Shown piece after piece: positions 36,201 through 44,829 of a stretch of 64,000 bases of DNA. The notes below the pieces were generated by a model. That model was given only the letters and a program-made list of their open reading frames with translations. It was not told the origin of the DNA and searched no databases. Origin of the DNA: Pseudomonadota bacterium (GTDB lineage: Bacteria > Desulfobacterota > Desulfobulbia > Desulfobulbales > SURF-16). Where the stretch lies: assembly GCA_018822545.1 (NCBI GenBank), contig JAHJKA010000033.1, forward strand, positions 1 to 64,000. Reading direction: 5' to 3'. Positions within the stretch are counted from its first letter, which is position 1. Every line of letters begins with the position of its first letter. The position numbers were made by a program, and so were the translations under genes.

Positions 36201-36911
36201 GAAGCACTTTACCAGATGTTGCGAGATGTTTTTCATGGGGGGTTAAAAGGGGGTGCAATATGTCCTGTATCCGAGGTGCTGCCTGGCAACGATTTCGCAA
36301 TTACCGGAATTGATGCCGACCGGGCCCTGCGCCGGATCAATAATAATCGGACGTTGTACCGCAAACTTCTTGCTGAATTTGCCAGGGACAATAAGAACCT
36401 CATTGAGGATATAAATTCTTATTTCCAGGCCGGTGAGATACAAAAAGTCATTCATATCGTCCACACCTTAAAAAGTGTTGCTGGCAATATCGGGGCTCAC
36501 GCCCTGCAGGAGGCGGCTGGTTCCATTGAGAAAGCCCTGCGCCAGGAGGCGAAGATATCGGCAGCCCAGCTGTCCGGTTTGGAAAACTGTCTGCATGAGG
36601 TGCTTGAAGGAGTGCAGCGCTCTCTGGGGCAGGCCTCAGCTGAAAATTTACTGACGGATGCTGAAACCGTTTACCCACTGCCGACGGGTAAAGAGTTGCA
36701 AGAAATGCTGATTGTTTTACATGCTCACATAGAGGCAAATACACCAAAGGCAGAAAAATACCTCCAGGAATTACCGCGGTATGCGAGCAGTGATTTTGAG
36801 GAGGGTCGCAAAGTGATTTTGGCAAGTCTTGAGCAGTTTGATTTTGAGGCGGCCAAAACTTCCCTTTTGCGCCTTGCTTCACAGATAGGGGTAAATCTCG
36901 ATGGCACTTAA
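33225..36911 (+). CDS. Hybrid sensor histidine kinase with HAMP, two receiver domains and Hpt
   Basis: A 1228-aa membrane phosphorelay kinase. TM1 (about 8-30) and TM2 (about 325-345) enclose a helical periplasmic sensor region. HAMP follows, then a coiled coil full of Glu and Asn, HisKA with H506 in NMSHEIRTPMNA, and HATPase with LINLMGNALKF and GIGIDESH. Receiver 1 has D796 (LLDQAMPGMDG), receiver 2 has D936 (LMDVQMPKMDG), and the C-terminal Hpt has H1080 (VHTLKSVAGN). All phosphorelay residues are present. It starts with GTG inside the stop of the rhodanese gene and overlaps the next gene by 11 bp, so the three form one unit. Confidence 0.93.
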   Translation: MRSLPIQHKLFVAFSLVALLGGVIALLNLVSAKQLSKGVSSIGHNLDKVQSIMVIHDHVQTIMADEMRLLSRDLSRAERAVQYGLLDESFATLEKKLRSYEALVKEQEEKQFVALFYEQWQKWRQEGEAYIGLCRRLDNTDILDPLKFQNTLFQRKEEAYRWVMALNEAISNEAVFTGVLSEKEGELGKWLFGLSSENSSLAVAIGKARKPLGNLYHSARKINRLLADDRAHITDMLAAVFESETLPAKEELFAALDLMVYEADKASAIYGLMAAKVDDLSRHFSEINTNLKLLTALNSKQAASIVAGGSKEMSLSNRVSLVALPVGIFTIFLLAVLLGKFITRPLINLHRVIEKFMITGDFSCRVEVVGNDEVAQVGRSFNDMVARLHFYYQELAEKNESLAEAQEELSRANDELAQANEELGTANEALTFRSHSLEDNVQTRSQELDSQQGEMAELNARLWESNDKLSLKNEEHRATLAQLREAKAVAEAADKAKSAFLANMSHEIRTPMNAIIGLTSLALKQEVSAKVYDYLNTVRKSARGLLVIIDDILDFSKIDGGHLELEEINFNLHDVLDNLKALFGQRALEKNLEFEVHIGEEVPLHLIGDPLRLGQVLINLMGNALKFTQKGQVTVEVAVQESRGNEVDLLFTVSDTGIGIDESHQDLLFEAFSQVDESISRQFGGTGLGLAISKRIVERCGGQIWLESVPGRGSAFHFTSRFERQGHAELPDRYKDIFAGSRVLVVDDNKMFRHFMAKMFTSFCFEVETAETGEHALDKLREMAGLRALPHIILLDQAMPGMDGLSLIKILGKEADFAQIPIVMISADGQDIDLRRRAGEVGVKAVLSKPVKRELLLSCLERLLHTEDTGVSGEKISSGSMDILVGKRVLLVEDNSINRQVASELLVNAGIEVVTAEDGEEALTKVGEGFAAVLMDVQMPKMDGLDATRRIRQRPELTKLPIIAMTARAMKGDRENCLAAGMNDYIAKPIDAEALYQMLRDVFHGGLKGGAICPVSEVLPGNDFAITGIDADRALRRINNNRTLYRKLLAEFARDNKNLIEDINSYFQAGEIQKVIHIVHTLKSVAGNIGAHALQEAAGSIEKALRQEAKISAAQLSGLENCLHEVLEGVQRSLGQASAENLLTDAETVYPLPTGKELQEMLIVLHAHIEANTPKAEKYLQELPRYASSDFEEGRKVILASLEQFDFEAAKTSLLRLASQIGVNLDGT

Positions 36912-38652
36912 TGATAGGAGAGCACCGGAGAAAAATACACTCTTGCTGGTGGATGATGTGCCCGCAAATATCAAGGTTCTTATTGAGGCCTTGGAGGATG
37001 ACTATGAGATCATCATTGCCACCAATGGTGAAAGAGCCCTGCGGTGGGCCACATCAGAGACACCGCCGGATTTGATCCTGCTTGATATCATGATGCCGGA
37101 GATGGATGGCTATGAGGTTTGTCGCCGCTTAAAGGCAGATCCTGTTACCCGTGAAATTCCGGTCATGTTCGTGACAGCGATCAACGAAGAAGAGGAAGAG
37201 GCCAGGGGACTCGCCATGGGCGCGGTGGATTATATCCATAAGCCCTATAGCCTCTCTATCATCAAGGCCCGAATCCAGACGCAGCTGGCTCTGAAGGTCC
37301 AGCGCGATAAACTCGCTCAGGCCCAGGCCCAGCTTAAAGAGGCTAATTTTCGCCTGGAGGAGAGAGTGGTAGAGCGCACTGCGGACCTTATGGCCACCAA
37401 CAACAAGCTGCTGGAGGAAGTTTTTGACCATAAGAAAACAGCGGAGGCCTTAGAGCAGGCTCGGATAGCCGCTGGCCAGGCAAGTCAAGCCAAGAGGAAT
37501 TTCCTCGACAACATGAGTCATGAAATCCGCACGCCTATTAATGGCATTGTCGGTTTTACCAGTCTCCTTGCCATTGCTGAGCTGACAGAACAGCAACGCT
37601 CCTACGTGGAGATGATCACAAGCTCCAGTGAGCGCCTTCTCGAAACGGTTGATAAGGTGCTTGATTTTGCTAAGATTGAATCGGAAAATCTGCAACTTTC
37701 CGGTCGGGTTTTCCAGGTGGATGATCTTATTGATGTGACTTGTCGAGAAGCCACGGTCAAGGCCAGAAAAAAAGGTCTGACCATTCGCTGTCAGAAAAAC
37801 CTCGATCTGTCTAACAAAGTTATCGGTGACCCGTATCGACTTCAGCAGATTTTGACGAATCTTCTGGAGAATGCCATCAAGTTTTCTCAACAGGGTGAGA
37901 TTATCCTCGGTGCAAGGATTGACAGCCATTTTAAGGGCGGCATCATACTCCACCTGACGGTTAAGGATCAGGGGGAAGGTATAGCGCAGAGTAAACAGCA
38001 GCAAATTTTTGGGGCGTTTAACCAGGCCGACACTTCAAATACCAGAAAATATGAGGGGACGGGATTGGGGCTTACCATTTCTGCTCTCCTTGTCCAGATG
38101 ATGGGGGGTAAAATCTGGGTCGAAAGCAAGCTGGGAGCAGGATCTACCTTTCATGTCACTGTTGGCCTGGATTTTGCCCTAGACGATGGGGAGCGCTTTG
38201 CGATTTGGGAGGCCGCAGAGCTGGTTCCGTATCACGATGCCGGAAGAAAGGTCGGTAAAGTGGCCCCTCGCATTCTTTTGGCCGAGGATGAGGAGGTTAA
38301 TAAGCAAATGCTGCAGGATCTTTTGGAGCACGAAGGCTGGCTGGTGCAGGCGGTCGCCAATGGTAAGGAGGCTGTGGAAGCCTATGAGCAGGGGGAGTTT
38401 GATCTTATTCTCATGGATATTCAGATGCCTGAAATGACGGGTTACCAGGCCACCACTGCAATCCGCGCTCTGGAGGAAAAGAGAGGGACGCAACATATTC
38501 CGATTATTGCTGTTACTGCGCACGCCATGGAAGGTGACAGGCAACAATGCCTAGCGATGGGGATGGATGATTATATTGTCAAGCCGGTGAAGTTCTCTAC
38601 TCTCTTTCAGGCTATTCGCCAACAGTTGCTGAAACAGGAGCGCGGTGAATAG
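36901..38652 (+). CDS. Soluble hybrid kinase: REC, HisKA, HATPase, REC
   Basis: A 583-aa cytoplasmic protein with no membrane segment. The N-terminal receiver has D62 (LILLDIMMPEMDG). After a coiled coil come HisKA with H207 (NMSHEIRTPINGIVGF), HATPase (LTNLLENAIKF, GTGLGLTIS) and a C-terminal receiver with D506 (LILMDIQMPEMTG). It is likely the next step after the membrane kinase, whose Hpt could phosphorylate the first receiver. No DNA-binding output is in the operon. ATG at 36901, overlapping the previous gene by 11 bp. Confidence 0.92.
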   Translation: MALNDRRAPEKNTLLLVDDVPANIKVLIEALEDDYEIIIATNGERALRWATSETPPDLILLDIMMPEMDGYEVCRRLKADPVTREIPVMFVTAINEEEEEARGLAMGAVDYIHKPYSLSIIKARIQTQLALKVQRDKLAQAQAQLKEANFRLEERVVERTADLMATNNKLLEEVFDHKKTAEALEQARIAAGQASQAKRNFLDNMSHEIRTPINGIVGFTSLLAIAELTEQQRSYVEMITSSSERLLETVDKVLDFAKIESENLQLSGRVFQVDDLIDVTCREATVKARKKGLTIRCQKNLDLSNKVIGDPYRLQQILTNLLENAIKFSQQGEIILGARIDSHFKGGIILHLTVKDQGEGIAQSKQQQIFGAFNQADTSNTRKYEGTGLGLTISALLVQMMGGKIWVESKLGAGSTFHVTVGLDFALDDGERFAIWEAAELVPYHDAGRKVGKVAPRILLAEDEEVNKQMLQDLLEHEGWLVQAVANGKEAVEAYEQGEFDLILMDIQMPEMTGYQATTAIRALEEKRGTQHIPIIAVTAHAMEGDRQQCLAMGMDDYIVKPVKFSTLFQAIRQQLLKQERGE

Positions 38653-38670
38653 TTCTCTTAGCGTCCCCTC

Positions 38671-39729
38671 TTAATACTTTGTGGTGTGACAGGTATAACA
38701 GCCGGTGCCGGCAGCCATGTTTGTATAGTCCCAGCGCAGCATATCAGGTTGATCCGAGCCGTGGGCCCGGTGGCAGGAAAGGCAGGTTACCACGGCTTCG
38801 GCTCGGGCAGGAACTGCAGGGTCGAGATAGGCCACCGGCGCCTCATTGCTGTAATCCGTTATAGGGTCATAGGCTCCATATTCACTGCTTTCAGGCAGTA
38901 AGATATCGTTTGGATGACGAATCCAGGGGTTTGATACCCCCATTTTCTGATGGAAATCAATGTGGCAGCCCTGGCAGAAGGCAGAGGCGGTCTTTGTGGC
39001 GTTGAGGCCGGCACCCCATGTATATGTTGTGTCAGTGCCGCGATAGACATTACGGTCTGTGGAGTCGGTTATGGCATTCTGCTCCCAGGTCGGAGCCTCG
39101 ATGCCTTCGACATAGGCACCAGTAGTAATGTGACCCTTGAGGAAGCGAAACCATGGTTTGCTGTCGTCGTGGTGGGCAACTTCGTAATGACAGCCCTGGC
39201 AACCACCTCTAGAGCCACCGCCGACATCAGGGTTGAGGGCGGGGTCGGTGGCGAGGCTTGCGTGGCAGCTGGTGCCACAGGTGAAGCCACCGTTGCCTGG
39301 CGCACCCGCGCTGGGGAGTATATTGTGGTCAGGGGCTGAAATTCCCCAGACATTGTGGCCAAAGACATCATCTGCCGCTGAGCCACCACCTTGGGCAATC
39401 CAATAAAAATTGCCACCGGCTAAGGGGTTGTTTGGGGGCACGGCATTCCAGACAATGGGAATACCGTTGACGATGGTCTGGTTTGTTGCGCTTGAATGGC
39501 AGCCCACGCAATTGTCAATGAGCAGGGTCGTCCCTGTGCCGCTGGTAACCACAGCGCTGCCATCCTGGCTGTTATGCATGGTGTGGCAGTCGGAACAGGC
39601 GCCTTTGACACTGGCCTGGACAATGGTGCAAGGCAGCGTGGCACCGACAAGGATAAGGACCAAGGTGGTGAGGATCTTGGTCGTAAGATATTTATTGCCT
39701 TGGACGGGGAAGTGCGTGGTTGTTTTCAT
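38671..39729 (-). CDS. Secreted seven-heme c-type cytochrome, one CX3CH site
   Basis: A 352-aa exported multiheme cytochrome. A signal peptide (ILTTLVLILVGATLPCTIVQA) precedes seven candidate heme sites: CSDCH, CVGCH, CGTSCH, CQGCH, CQGCH, CLSCH and CYTCH. The third has one extra residue (CX3CH). It is a close paralogue of the gene at 40130, sharing ACSDCHTMHNSQDG-like, YEVAHHDDSKPWFRFLKGH and CLSCHRAHGSDQPDMLRWDY blocks. Distal histidines are frequent. An electron carrier across the periplasm or outside is likely. ATG 39729 is preferred; a GTG at 39750 is also in frame; neither has a clear ribosome binding site. Confidence 0.9.
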   Translation of the reverse strand: MKTTTHFPVQGNKYLTTKILTTLVLILVGATLPCTIVQASVKGACSDCHTMHNSQDGSAVVTSGTGTTLLIDNCVGCHSSATNQTIVNGIPIVWNAVPPNNPLAGGNFYWIAQGGGSAADDVFGHNVWGISAPDHNILPSAGAPGNGGFTCGTSCHASLATDPALNPDVGGGSRGGCQGCHYEVAHHDDSKPWFRFLKGHITTGAYVEGIEAPTWEQNAITDSTDRNVYRGTDTTYTWGAGLNATKTASAFCQGCHIDFHQKMGVSNPWIRHPNDILLPESSEYGAYDPITDYSNEAPVAYLDPAVPARAEAVVTCLSCHRAHGSDQPDMLRWDYTNMAAGTGCYTCHTTKY

Positions 39730-40129
39730 GTTGTATACCCGAGAATTCACACTTGTGGTGAGACTGCACTTTTAATTTTTTGTAAAGCAACTTTCTTATT
39801 ATATAGCATATTTAAAGCAAATTTCGGGCCGTCAAATTGTACCCGGGAAAGAGTTGTTCCTGGTGGTAAAATTTGTTGCTACGACAGCAATTTCTTGGGT
39901 GTTAGGATTCGTCGGTTTGAGGCATTGGTGTATTTGGTGGCCAGATAGTAATTGGAGTACCGCCAGAAAGTGACCAAAGTGGTTACTTTGCAGGAAGGCG
40001 CGATCATGAGGTGATGGGGCTATCTTGGTGTTTGGAAAAGCAACCCTGCGCTTGTTGTCAGGCCGACGCAGAATCTTACCGGTGTGAGCATGAAGTGTCG
40101 TGACGATCACCGCTGTGACTTGTATAACG
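39730..40129. other. Spacer between the two cytochrome genes
   Basis: About 400 bp with no gene I can support. A 92-codon frame on the minus strand (39832-40110) shows no family features. I looked for a GEMM (cyclic dinucleotide) riboswitch, known upstream of cytochrome genes in Geobacter, and see no matching conserved core. Confidence 0.4.
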
Positions 40130-41176
40130 CTAGTCCTTAAGGGTATGGCAGGTGAAGCAACCGCCCGTGCCCATGTTTGTATAGTCCCAGCGCAACATGT
40201 CAGGTTGGTCTGAGCCGTGGGCCCGGTGACAAGAAAGGCAGCTCACCACCGCTTCGGCTCGTGCAGGAGCGGCAGGGTTGAGGTAGGCCACTGGTGCCTC
40301 ATTGCTGTAGACGGTGGTGGGGTCATAGGCCGCATATTCAGAGCTTGGGGCCGTGGGCAGCAGAATGTCGTTGGGGTGACGAATCCAGGGGCTTGATACC
40401 CCCATATCCTCATGGAAGTCAGTGTGGCAACCAGAGCAGAATCCGGTCATGGAGTGTGAATTGTTGAAGGCTGCTGGCGATGATATTGAATCGATTCCTT
40501 TGTAAACATTGTGGTTGCTGATGTCCGGATTTTGCTCCCAGTTGGCATCCTCTTCGCCTACGACGTAGTGGTTTACTGTCCGATGCCCTTTTAAAAACCT
40601 GAACCACGGTTTACTGTCATCATGGTGGGCTACTTCTGTATGGCAACCCTGGCAGCCGTTTTTGCCGATCACTTCGGTGTCTGTGCTTAAGGCAGGATCA
40701 AGGGCAAGGCTTTGGTGGCATTTTTTGCAGCCATTGCCGTTTGTTCCCCCCGGCGCTCCTGCACTGGCGGGAATATTGTTATCTTCATCTGCTATTCCCC
40801 AGACATTATGACCGTAAACATCGTTTGCCGCCCCACCTTGGGCCACCCAGTGGAAATTGCCGCCAGCTAAAGGGTTTACTGGTGGAATGGTATTGAAAAC
40901 TATGGGGGTACCGTTGACGATGGTCTGGTTTGTGGAGCTCGAATGACAACCTACACAATCGGCAATGAGCAGGGTCGTTCCTGTGCCGCTCGTTACCACA
41001 GTGACACCATCCTGGCTGTTATGCATGGTATGGCAGTTGGAGCAGGGGCCGCTGACCTTGGCTTGGGCATAATCGGCGTGGAGAAGAAAGGCCAGTAGAA
41101 GTATGCCTGAAATGGTGCCAGTGTACTTTGTACTATTTTTTAGCCCATGACTAACAGTGTCAGTGAAGGTGGTCAT
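40130..41176 (-). CDS. Secreted seven-heme c-type cytochrome
   Basis: A 348-aa exported multiheme cytochrome, paralogue of the previous gene. After a membrane-spanning signal (ISGILLLAFLLHADYAQA) come seven regular CXXCH sites: CSNCH, CVGCH, CKKCH, CQGCH, CSGCH, CLSCH and CFTCH. Order and spacing match the paralogue, with a normal CKKCH where the other has CX3CH. It is likely a periplasmic or surface electron carrier. ATG at 41176; the two genes face the same way, so they could be a duplication. Confidence 0.9.
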   Translation of the reverse strand: MTTFTDTVSHGLKNSTKYTGTISGILLLAFLLHADYAQAKVSGPCSNCHTMHNSQDGVTVVTSGTGTTLLIADCVGCHSSSTNQTIVNGTPIVFNTIPPVNPLAGGNFHWVAQGGAANDVYGHNVWGIADEDNNIPASAGAPGGTNGNGCKKCHQSLALDPALSTDTEVIGKNGCQGCHTEVAHHDDSKPWFRFLKGHRTVNHYVVGEEDANWEQNPDISNHNVYKGIDSISSPAAFNNSHSMTGFCSGCHTDFHEDMGVSSPWIRHPNDILLPTAPSSEYAAYDPTTVYSNEAPVAYLNPAAPARAEAVVSCLSCHRAHGSDQPDMLRWDYTNMGTGGCFTCHTLKD

Positions 41177-41529
41177 TTTTTTCGACAGTAAAATTTTTCT
41201 GATGAAGTTGTCTTGTCCCCATTGCCTTGTTTTGTTGCAATTATCACACCACGTTATGGTCTGGAGATGAGCTGTTCAGGTGAAGTGTAGTTTTCCCCGG
41301 AACGAAAGGGGAGAGGCGTACTTGGCCAGGGAAGAGAGAGGAGTGAAAGGAAAGGGAAGTGATCAGAAAGTGGTGATCAGTGGAAAGAAAGTAAGGGGCG
41401 GCCTTTCAAATATCACCACTGGCAAGGTTACTCTCTCGTCGCCACTGAGATTCTGGTTGATGCTGATTTTCAGGGCAGGTAACCATGGATATCTGGTTTG
41501 ACAGTCTGGGTTGTAAACGGTGTATTGTT
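41177..41529. other. Spacer between cytochrome and mgtE genes
   Basis: About 350 bp without a supported gene. It includes an inverted repeat AGTGGTGAT (41369-41377) / ATCACCACT (41412-41420) with a 34-nt loop and no T-run; this could be a regulatory hairpin. Confidence 0.4.
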
Positions 41530-42894
41530 CTACATGCCTGCGAGTTTTGGTAGAACCGCAGCGGCGAAACTTAACACAAAAAAGAAGCCGCACATATCAG
41601 TGACCGTTGTCAGTAAGGGACTGGAGACCAGGGCCGGATCAAGTTTCAAGCGCTTGAGGACGAGGGGCAGCATGCCGCCAAGGCTGACGGAAACCAAGGT
41701 GTTGGCAGCCAAGGCACCGCCCACCACCAAGCCAAGCCAGGGATTTCCCTTCCATAAAAAGGCTACCCCGCCCAACAGCAGGCCCAATACCAGGCCAGTG
41801 ATGATGCCTAGTCTGGCCTCCTTTGCCAGCACCCAGAGCAATTCCCCGGTTCTGACGCGGCCAAGGGAGAGTTCGCGCATGGAAACGGCCACGGCCTGAT
41901 TGCCAGAGCAGCCGCTCATGTCGCTGACCATGGGCAAAAATACAGCCAGGGTAATGACAGCGGCAAGGGTGTCTTGATACAAGGCGATAACACTTGCGGC
42001 GATGATATTAAGAACAATATTCAAGCTCAGCCAGGACAGGCGGCGTCCTGAACGGGAGAGCAGGGGCATGGTGCGGAACTCCTCGCCGCCGATGATGCCG
42101 CTCAGCCGCAGAAAAGTTTTTGTTTTCTTGTGGCTGAGCGCCTCTTCAATGGCATCGGGGAGCAACACGCCCACCAGCCGCTGGCCATCGTCCACAACCG
42201 GCACCCCGAAAAAGTGATGCTCATCAAAAAATTCCTCAAGCTCTTTCAGGGAGGCCTTGTCAAATACGCTGAGGGGAGATGGTATCATTACCTCGGTGAG
42301 CTTCTTTTCCCGAGCCGGAAAAAGCAGGTCATGCATGCGCAGTACGCCGGCAAGTTTTTCATTTCGGTCAACAACGTAGAAATACTGGACGTGGTAATCG
42401 ACATATTCCTCCCGATTGGCCTGGAGGTCATCAATGACGTCTTGGATTGTATTATCGATTTTATAGACAAGGAACTCGGAAATCATGAGGCCGCCAGCGC
42501 AGTCCGGGGCATATTCCAGCAGCATCCGCGCTTCTTCGGCGTCCTCTTGGTCCATTTTAGCGAGAATGGCCTTGCTCGCCCCCTCATCCATTTCACCCAG
42601 AACATCGACAAGATGATCACTGGACAGCTCCTCCATGATAGCTGCGGCTTGCGCCGATGGCATATCCTCCACCAGGTCGGCGGCCTGGGCTTCCGGGATA
42701 TCCTCAATGACATCGGCGGCGTCCTCAGGGCTGAGAATACTGAACAGTTTAAGTTGTTCTTCCTCGCTGAGGCGAGAGATGACCCTGGCTGTTTCTGAAG
42801 AGCTGAGGGTATCGATAAAGCTAGTTAATGCAACGCGGTTTTCTGCAGCAATAATCTCACTGAGTGTTTGCCAGGGGGGAGTTGGATTGCTCAT
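41530..42894 (-). CDS. mgtE: Magnesium transporter MgtE
   Basis: A 454-aa inner-membrane Mg2+ channel. The N-terminal helical domain has repeated D-A-A-D/V-E-D motifs (LSPEDAADVIEDIPEAQA), followed by two CBS domains (MIPSPLSVFDKASLKELEEF, FGVPVVDDGQRLVGVL) and a five-helix pore with LPMVSDMSGCSGNQAVAVS. N and CBS domains sense cytoplasmic Mg2+ and close the gate. ATG 42894 or 42903 is likely; a frame further upstream to 43032 has no homology. No terminator is obvious. Confidence 0.95.
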   Translation of the reverse strand: MSNPTPPWQTLSEIIAAENRVALTSFIDTLSSSETARVISRLSEEEQLKLFSILSPEDAADVIEDIPEAQAADLVEDMPSAQAAAIMEELSSDHLVDVLGEMDEGASKAILAKMDQEDAEEARMLLEYAPDCAGGLMISEFLVYKIDNTIQDVIDDLQANREEYVDYHVQYFYVVDRNEKLAGVLRMHDLLFPAREKKLTEVMIPSPLSVFDKASLKELEEFFDEHHFFGVPVVDDGQRLVGVLLPDAIEEALSHKKTKTFLRLSGIIGGEEFRTMPLLSRSGRRLSWLSLNIVLNIIAASVIALYQDTLAAVITLAVFLPMVSDMSGCSGNQAVAVSMRELSLGRVRTGELLWVLAKEARLGIITGLVLGLLLGGVAFLWKGNPWLGLVVGGALAANTLVSVSLGGMLPLVLKRLKLDPALVSSPLLTTVTDMCGFFFVLSFAAAVLPKLAGM

Positions 42895-43130
42895 CGGTAA
42901 CATCTCGAAATTAAGGAATAAAAATGTTTTTTTTGCTCGAGGGGGAGGGGTGTTTCTTTGAGAGCAGACACGCCATCTGAGATAGGTAATCCCATTAAAT
43001 GATATTCTGCTAGATATAAAAGATGACACCATAGTTATGGTATCACATCAATGTAACGCACTGGTGGGCCTCAGCTACGAATGCATGATGTCTCTATTTT
43101 TGAGAAGAAAAAAGGGGGGTAAAACAAGGT

Positions 43131-43220
43131 TGGCGGAGAGAGAGGGATTCGAACCCTCGGTGGCTTTTACACCACACTCGCTTAGCAGGCGGGCACCATC
43201 GGCCTCTCGGTCATCTCTCC
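43131..43220 (-). tRNA. tRNA-Ser (GCT anticodon)
   Basis: The 90-nt cloverleaf includes a long variable arm typical of serine tRNAs. The acceptor stem GGAGAGA pairs with TCTCTCC, the anticodon loop reads CTGCTAA, the T-loop is GGTTCGAATCC, and CCA is encoded. Confidence 0.96.
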
Positions 43221-43267
43221 GGCCATGTTTTGAGCACAACCTTTTGGGGGCTGCGGTATGTGTAAAT

Positions 43268-43353
43268 TGGCGGAGGAAGTAGGATTCGAACCCACGGAAC
43301 TTTCGTTCAACGGTTTTCAAGACCGCCGCCTTCAACCACTCGGCCATTCCTCC
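43268..43353 (-). tRNA. tRNA-Ser (TGA anticodon)
   Basis: The 86-nt cloverleaf has a long variable arm. The acceptor stem GGAGGAA pairs with TTCCTCC, the anticodon loop is CTTGAAA, and CCA is encoded. It lies 47 bp upstream of the other serine tRNA in the direction of transcription. Confidence 0.96.
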
Positions 43354-43468
43354 ACCCTCTCCTGCAAGCAGGAAGTGCCTCTTGTACCATCTCAGAAAAA
43401 AGCTGTCAATATCATGCTGCAACTTGAGTTGTTTGAGTTATCAGGAAGGTTGGATTTCAGTTTGAGTA

Positions 43469-44821
43469 CTAAAGGGAGTTGAAATAGGCAAGTGCCTCTT
43501 GCAGGGTGGAAACACCATGGACCTTGAGGCCTTTTATCGGGTTACGCGGCAGATTGCCTTTGGGGACAATTGCTTCTGTAAAGCCATGTTTTGCTGCCTC
43601 CTTCAAACGCTCAATGCCGCTGGGCACAGGCCGTATTTCCCCGGCCAGACCCATCTCGCCAAAGACCACCAGGTGGCGAGGCAGGGCAAGGTCGCGCAGA
43701 CTGGAAACCATGGCCATGATCAAGGCCAGATCCACCGAAGTCTCGTTGACCCGGACGCCGCCCACCACATTGATAAAAACATCCTGATTGGCGGTGGGGA
43801 TGCCGCCATGCTTGTGGAGGATGGCCAGAAGCATGGCCAGCCGATTATGCTCAAGCCCCACGGTAATGCGTCTGACATGCTCAGAGGAAGTCTCGTCAAC
43901 CAGGGCCTGGATTTCCACAAGAAGCGGCCGGCTCCCCTCCCAGACCACCATGACCACAGAACCGGCCATGTCTCCTTGTTCTCGGGAAAGAAAGATGGCA
44001 GATGGGTTGCTGATCTCTTTAAGGCCGGTATCGGTCATGGCAAAGACGCCGATCTCGTTCACCGCCCCAAAACGGTTTTTTACGGCCCGCATGATCCGAA
44101 AACGGCTGTCCATGTTGCCTTCTATGTAGCAGACCACATCGATAATATGTTCCAGGACGCGGGGACCGGCCAGGTCGCCTGATTTGGTAACATGGCCCAC
44201 CAGAAAGATGGCGATACCGCTTTGCTTGGCAAAGCTCGTCAGGCGCGCTGCAGATTCGCGAACCTGGGAGACGGAACCGGGGGCCGAGGTTGCCTGGGCG
44301 GCCTGCATGGTCTGGATGGAGTCAATGACCATGACTTCGGGTCTCTCTGTTGCAGCAATGGCGCAGATTTGCTCCACCTGGGTCTCAGCAAGAAGGAGAA
44401 GGTCCTGGTCCGGCAGACCAAGGCGCCTGGCCCGCATGGCGATCTGCTGGAGAGATTCCTCACCGCTGACATAGAGAACTTTACGTTTGACGCTTAGGTG
44501 GCAGCAGACCTGAAGAAGGCCGGTTGATTTGCCGACGCCGGGGTCACCGCCGATAAGAACCACAGAGCCGCGGACCAGACCACCGCCCAGTACCCGGTCA
44601 AGCTCATTCATGCCGGTTAAAATGCGGGGGGCTGATTCGAGCTCAATTTCACCCATGGCCTGTACCTGTTGCAGGGTACCGCTATAGCCGGCAAAGGATG
44701 CAGGTCTGATTGCCTGTTCACTGAGAGTGTCCCAGGCTTGGCATTCAGGGCATTGTCCGGCCCATTTACCAAAGGAAGCACCACACTGGTCGCAGGAAAA
44801 AAGACGTTTTTGTTTAACCAT
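43469..44821 (-). CDS. radA: DNA repair protein RadA
   Basis: A 450-aa RecA-like branch-migration helicase. The N-terminal zinc finger is FSCDQCGASFGKWAGQCPECQAW, the Walker A is GGDPGVGKSTGLLQ, followed by Walker B VMVIDSIQ, the RadA motif KNRFG and a Lon-like C-terminal domain (VFINVVGGVRVNETSVDLALI, VVFGEMGLAGEIRPV). Length is normal. Start ATG at 44821. Confidence 0.96.
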   Translation of the reverse strand: MVKQKRLFSCDQCGASFGKWAGQCPECQAWDTLSEQAIRPASFAGYSGTLQQVQAMGEIELESAPRILTGMNELDRVLGGGLVRGSVVLIGGDPGVGKSTGLLQVCCHLSVKRKVLYVSGEESLQQIAMRARRLGLPDQDLLLLAETQVEQICAIAATERPEVMVIDSIQTMQAAQATSAPGSVSQVRESAARLTSFAKQSGIAIFLVGHVTKSGDLAGPRVLEHIIDVVCYIEGNMDSRFRIMRAVKNRFGAVNEIGVFAMTDTGLKEISNPSAIFLSREQGDMAGSVVMVVWEGSRPLLVEIQALVDETSSEHVRRITVGLEHNRLAMLLAILHKHGGIPTANQDVFINVVGGVRVNETSVDLALIMAMVSSLRDLALPRHLVVFGEMGLAGEIRPVPSGIERLKEAAKHGFTEAIVPKGNLPRNPIKGLKVHGVSTLQEALAYFNSL

Positions 44822-44829
44822 GGGGGGAG

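Noticed and set aside
39832..40110. 92-codon frame and possible GEMM riboswitch between cytochrome genes
   Set aside because: No domain features in the frame, and no conserved GEMM core on the minus strand.
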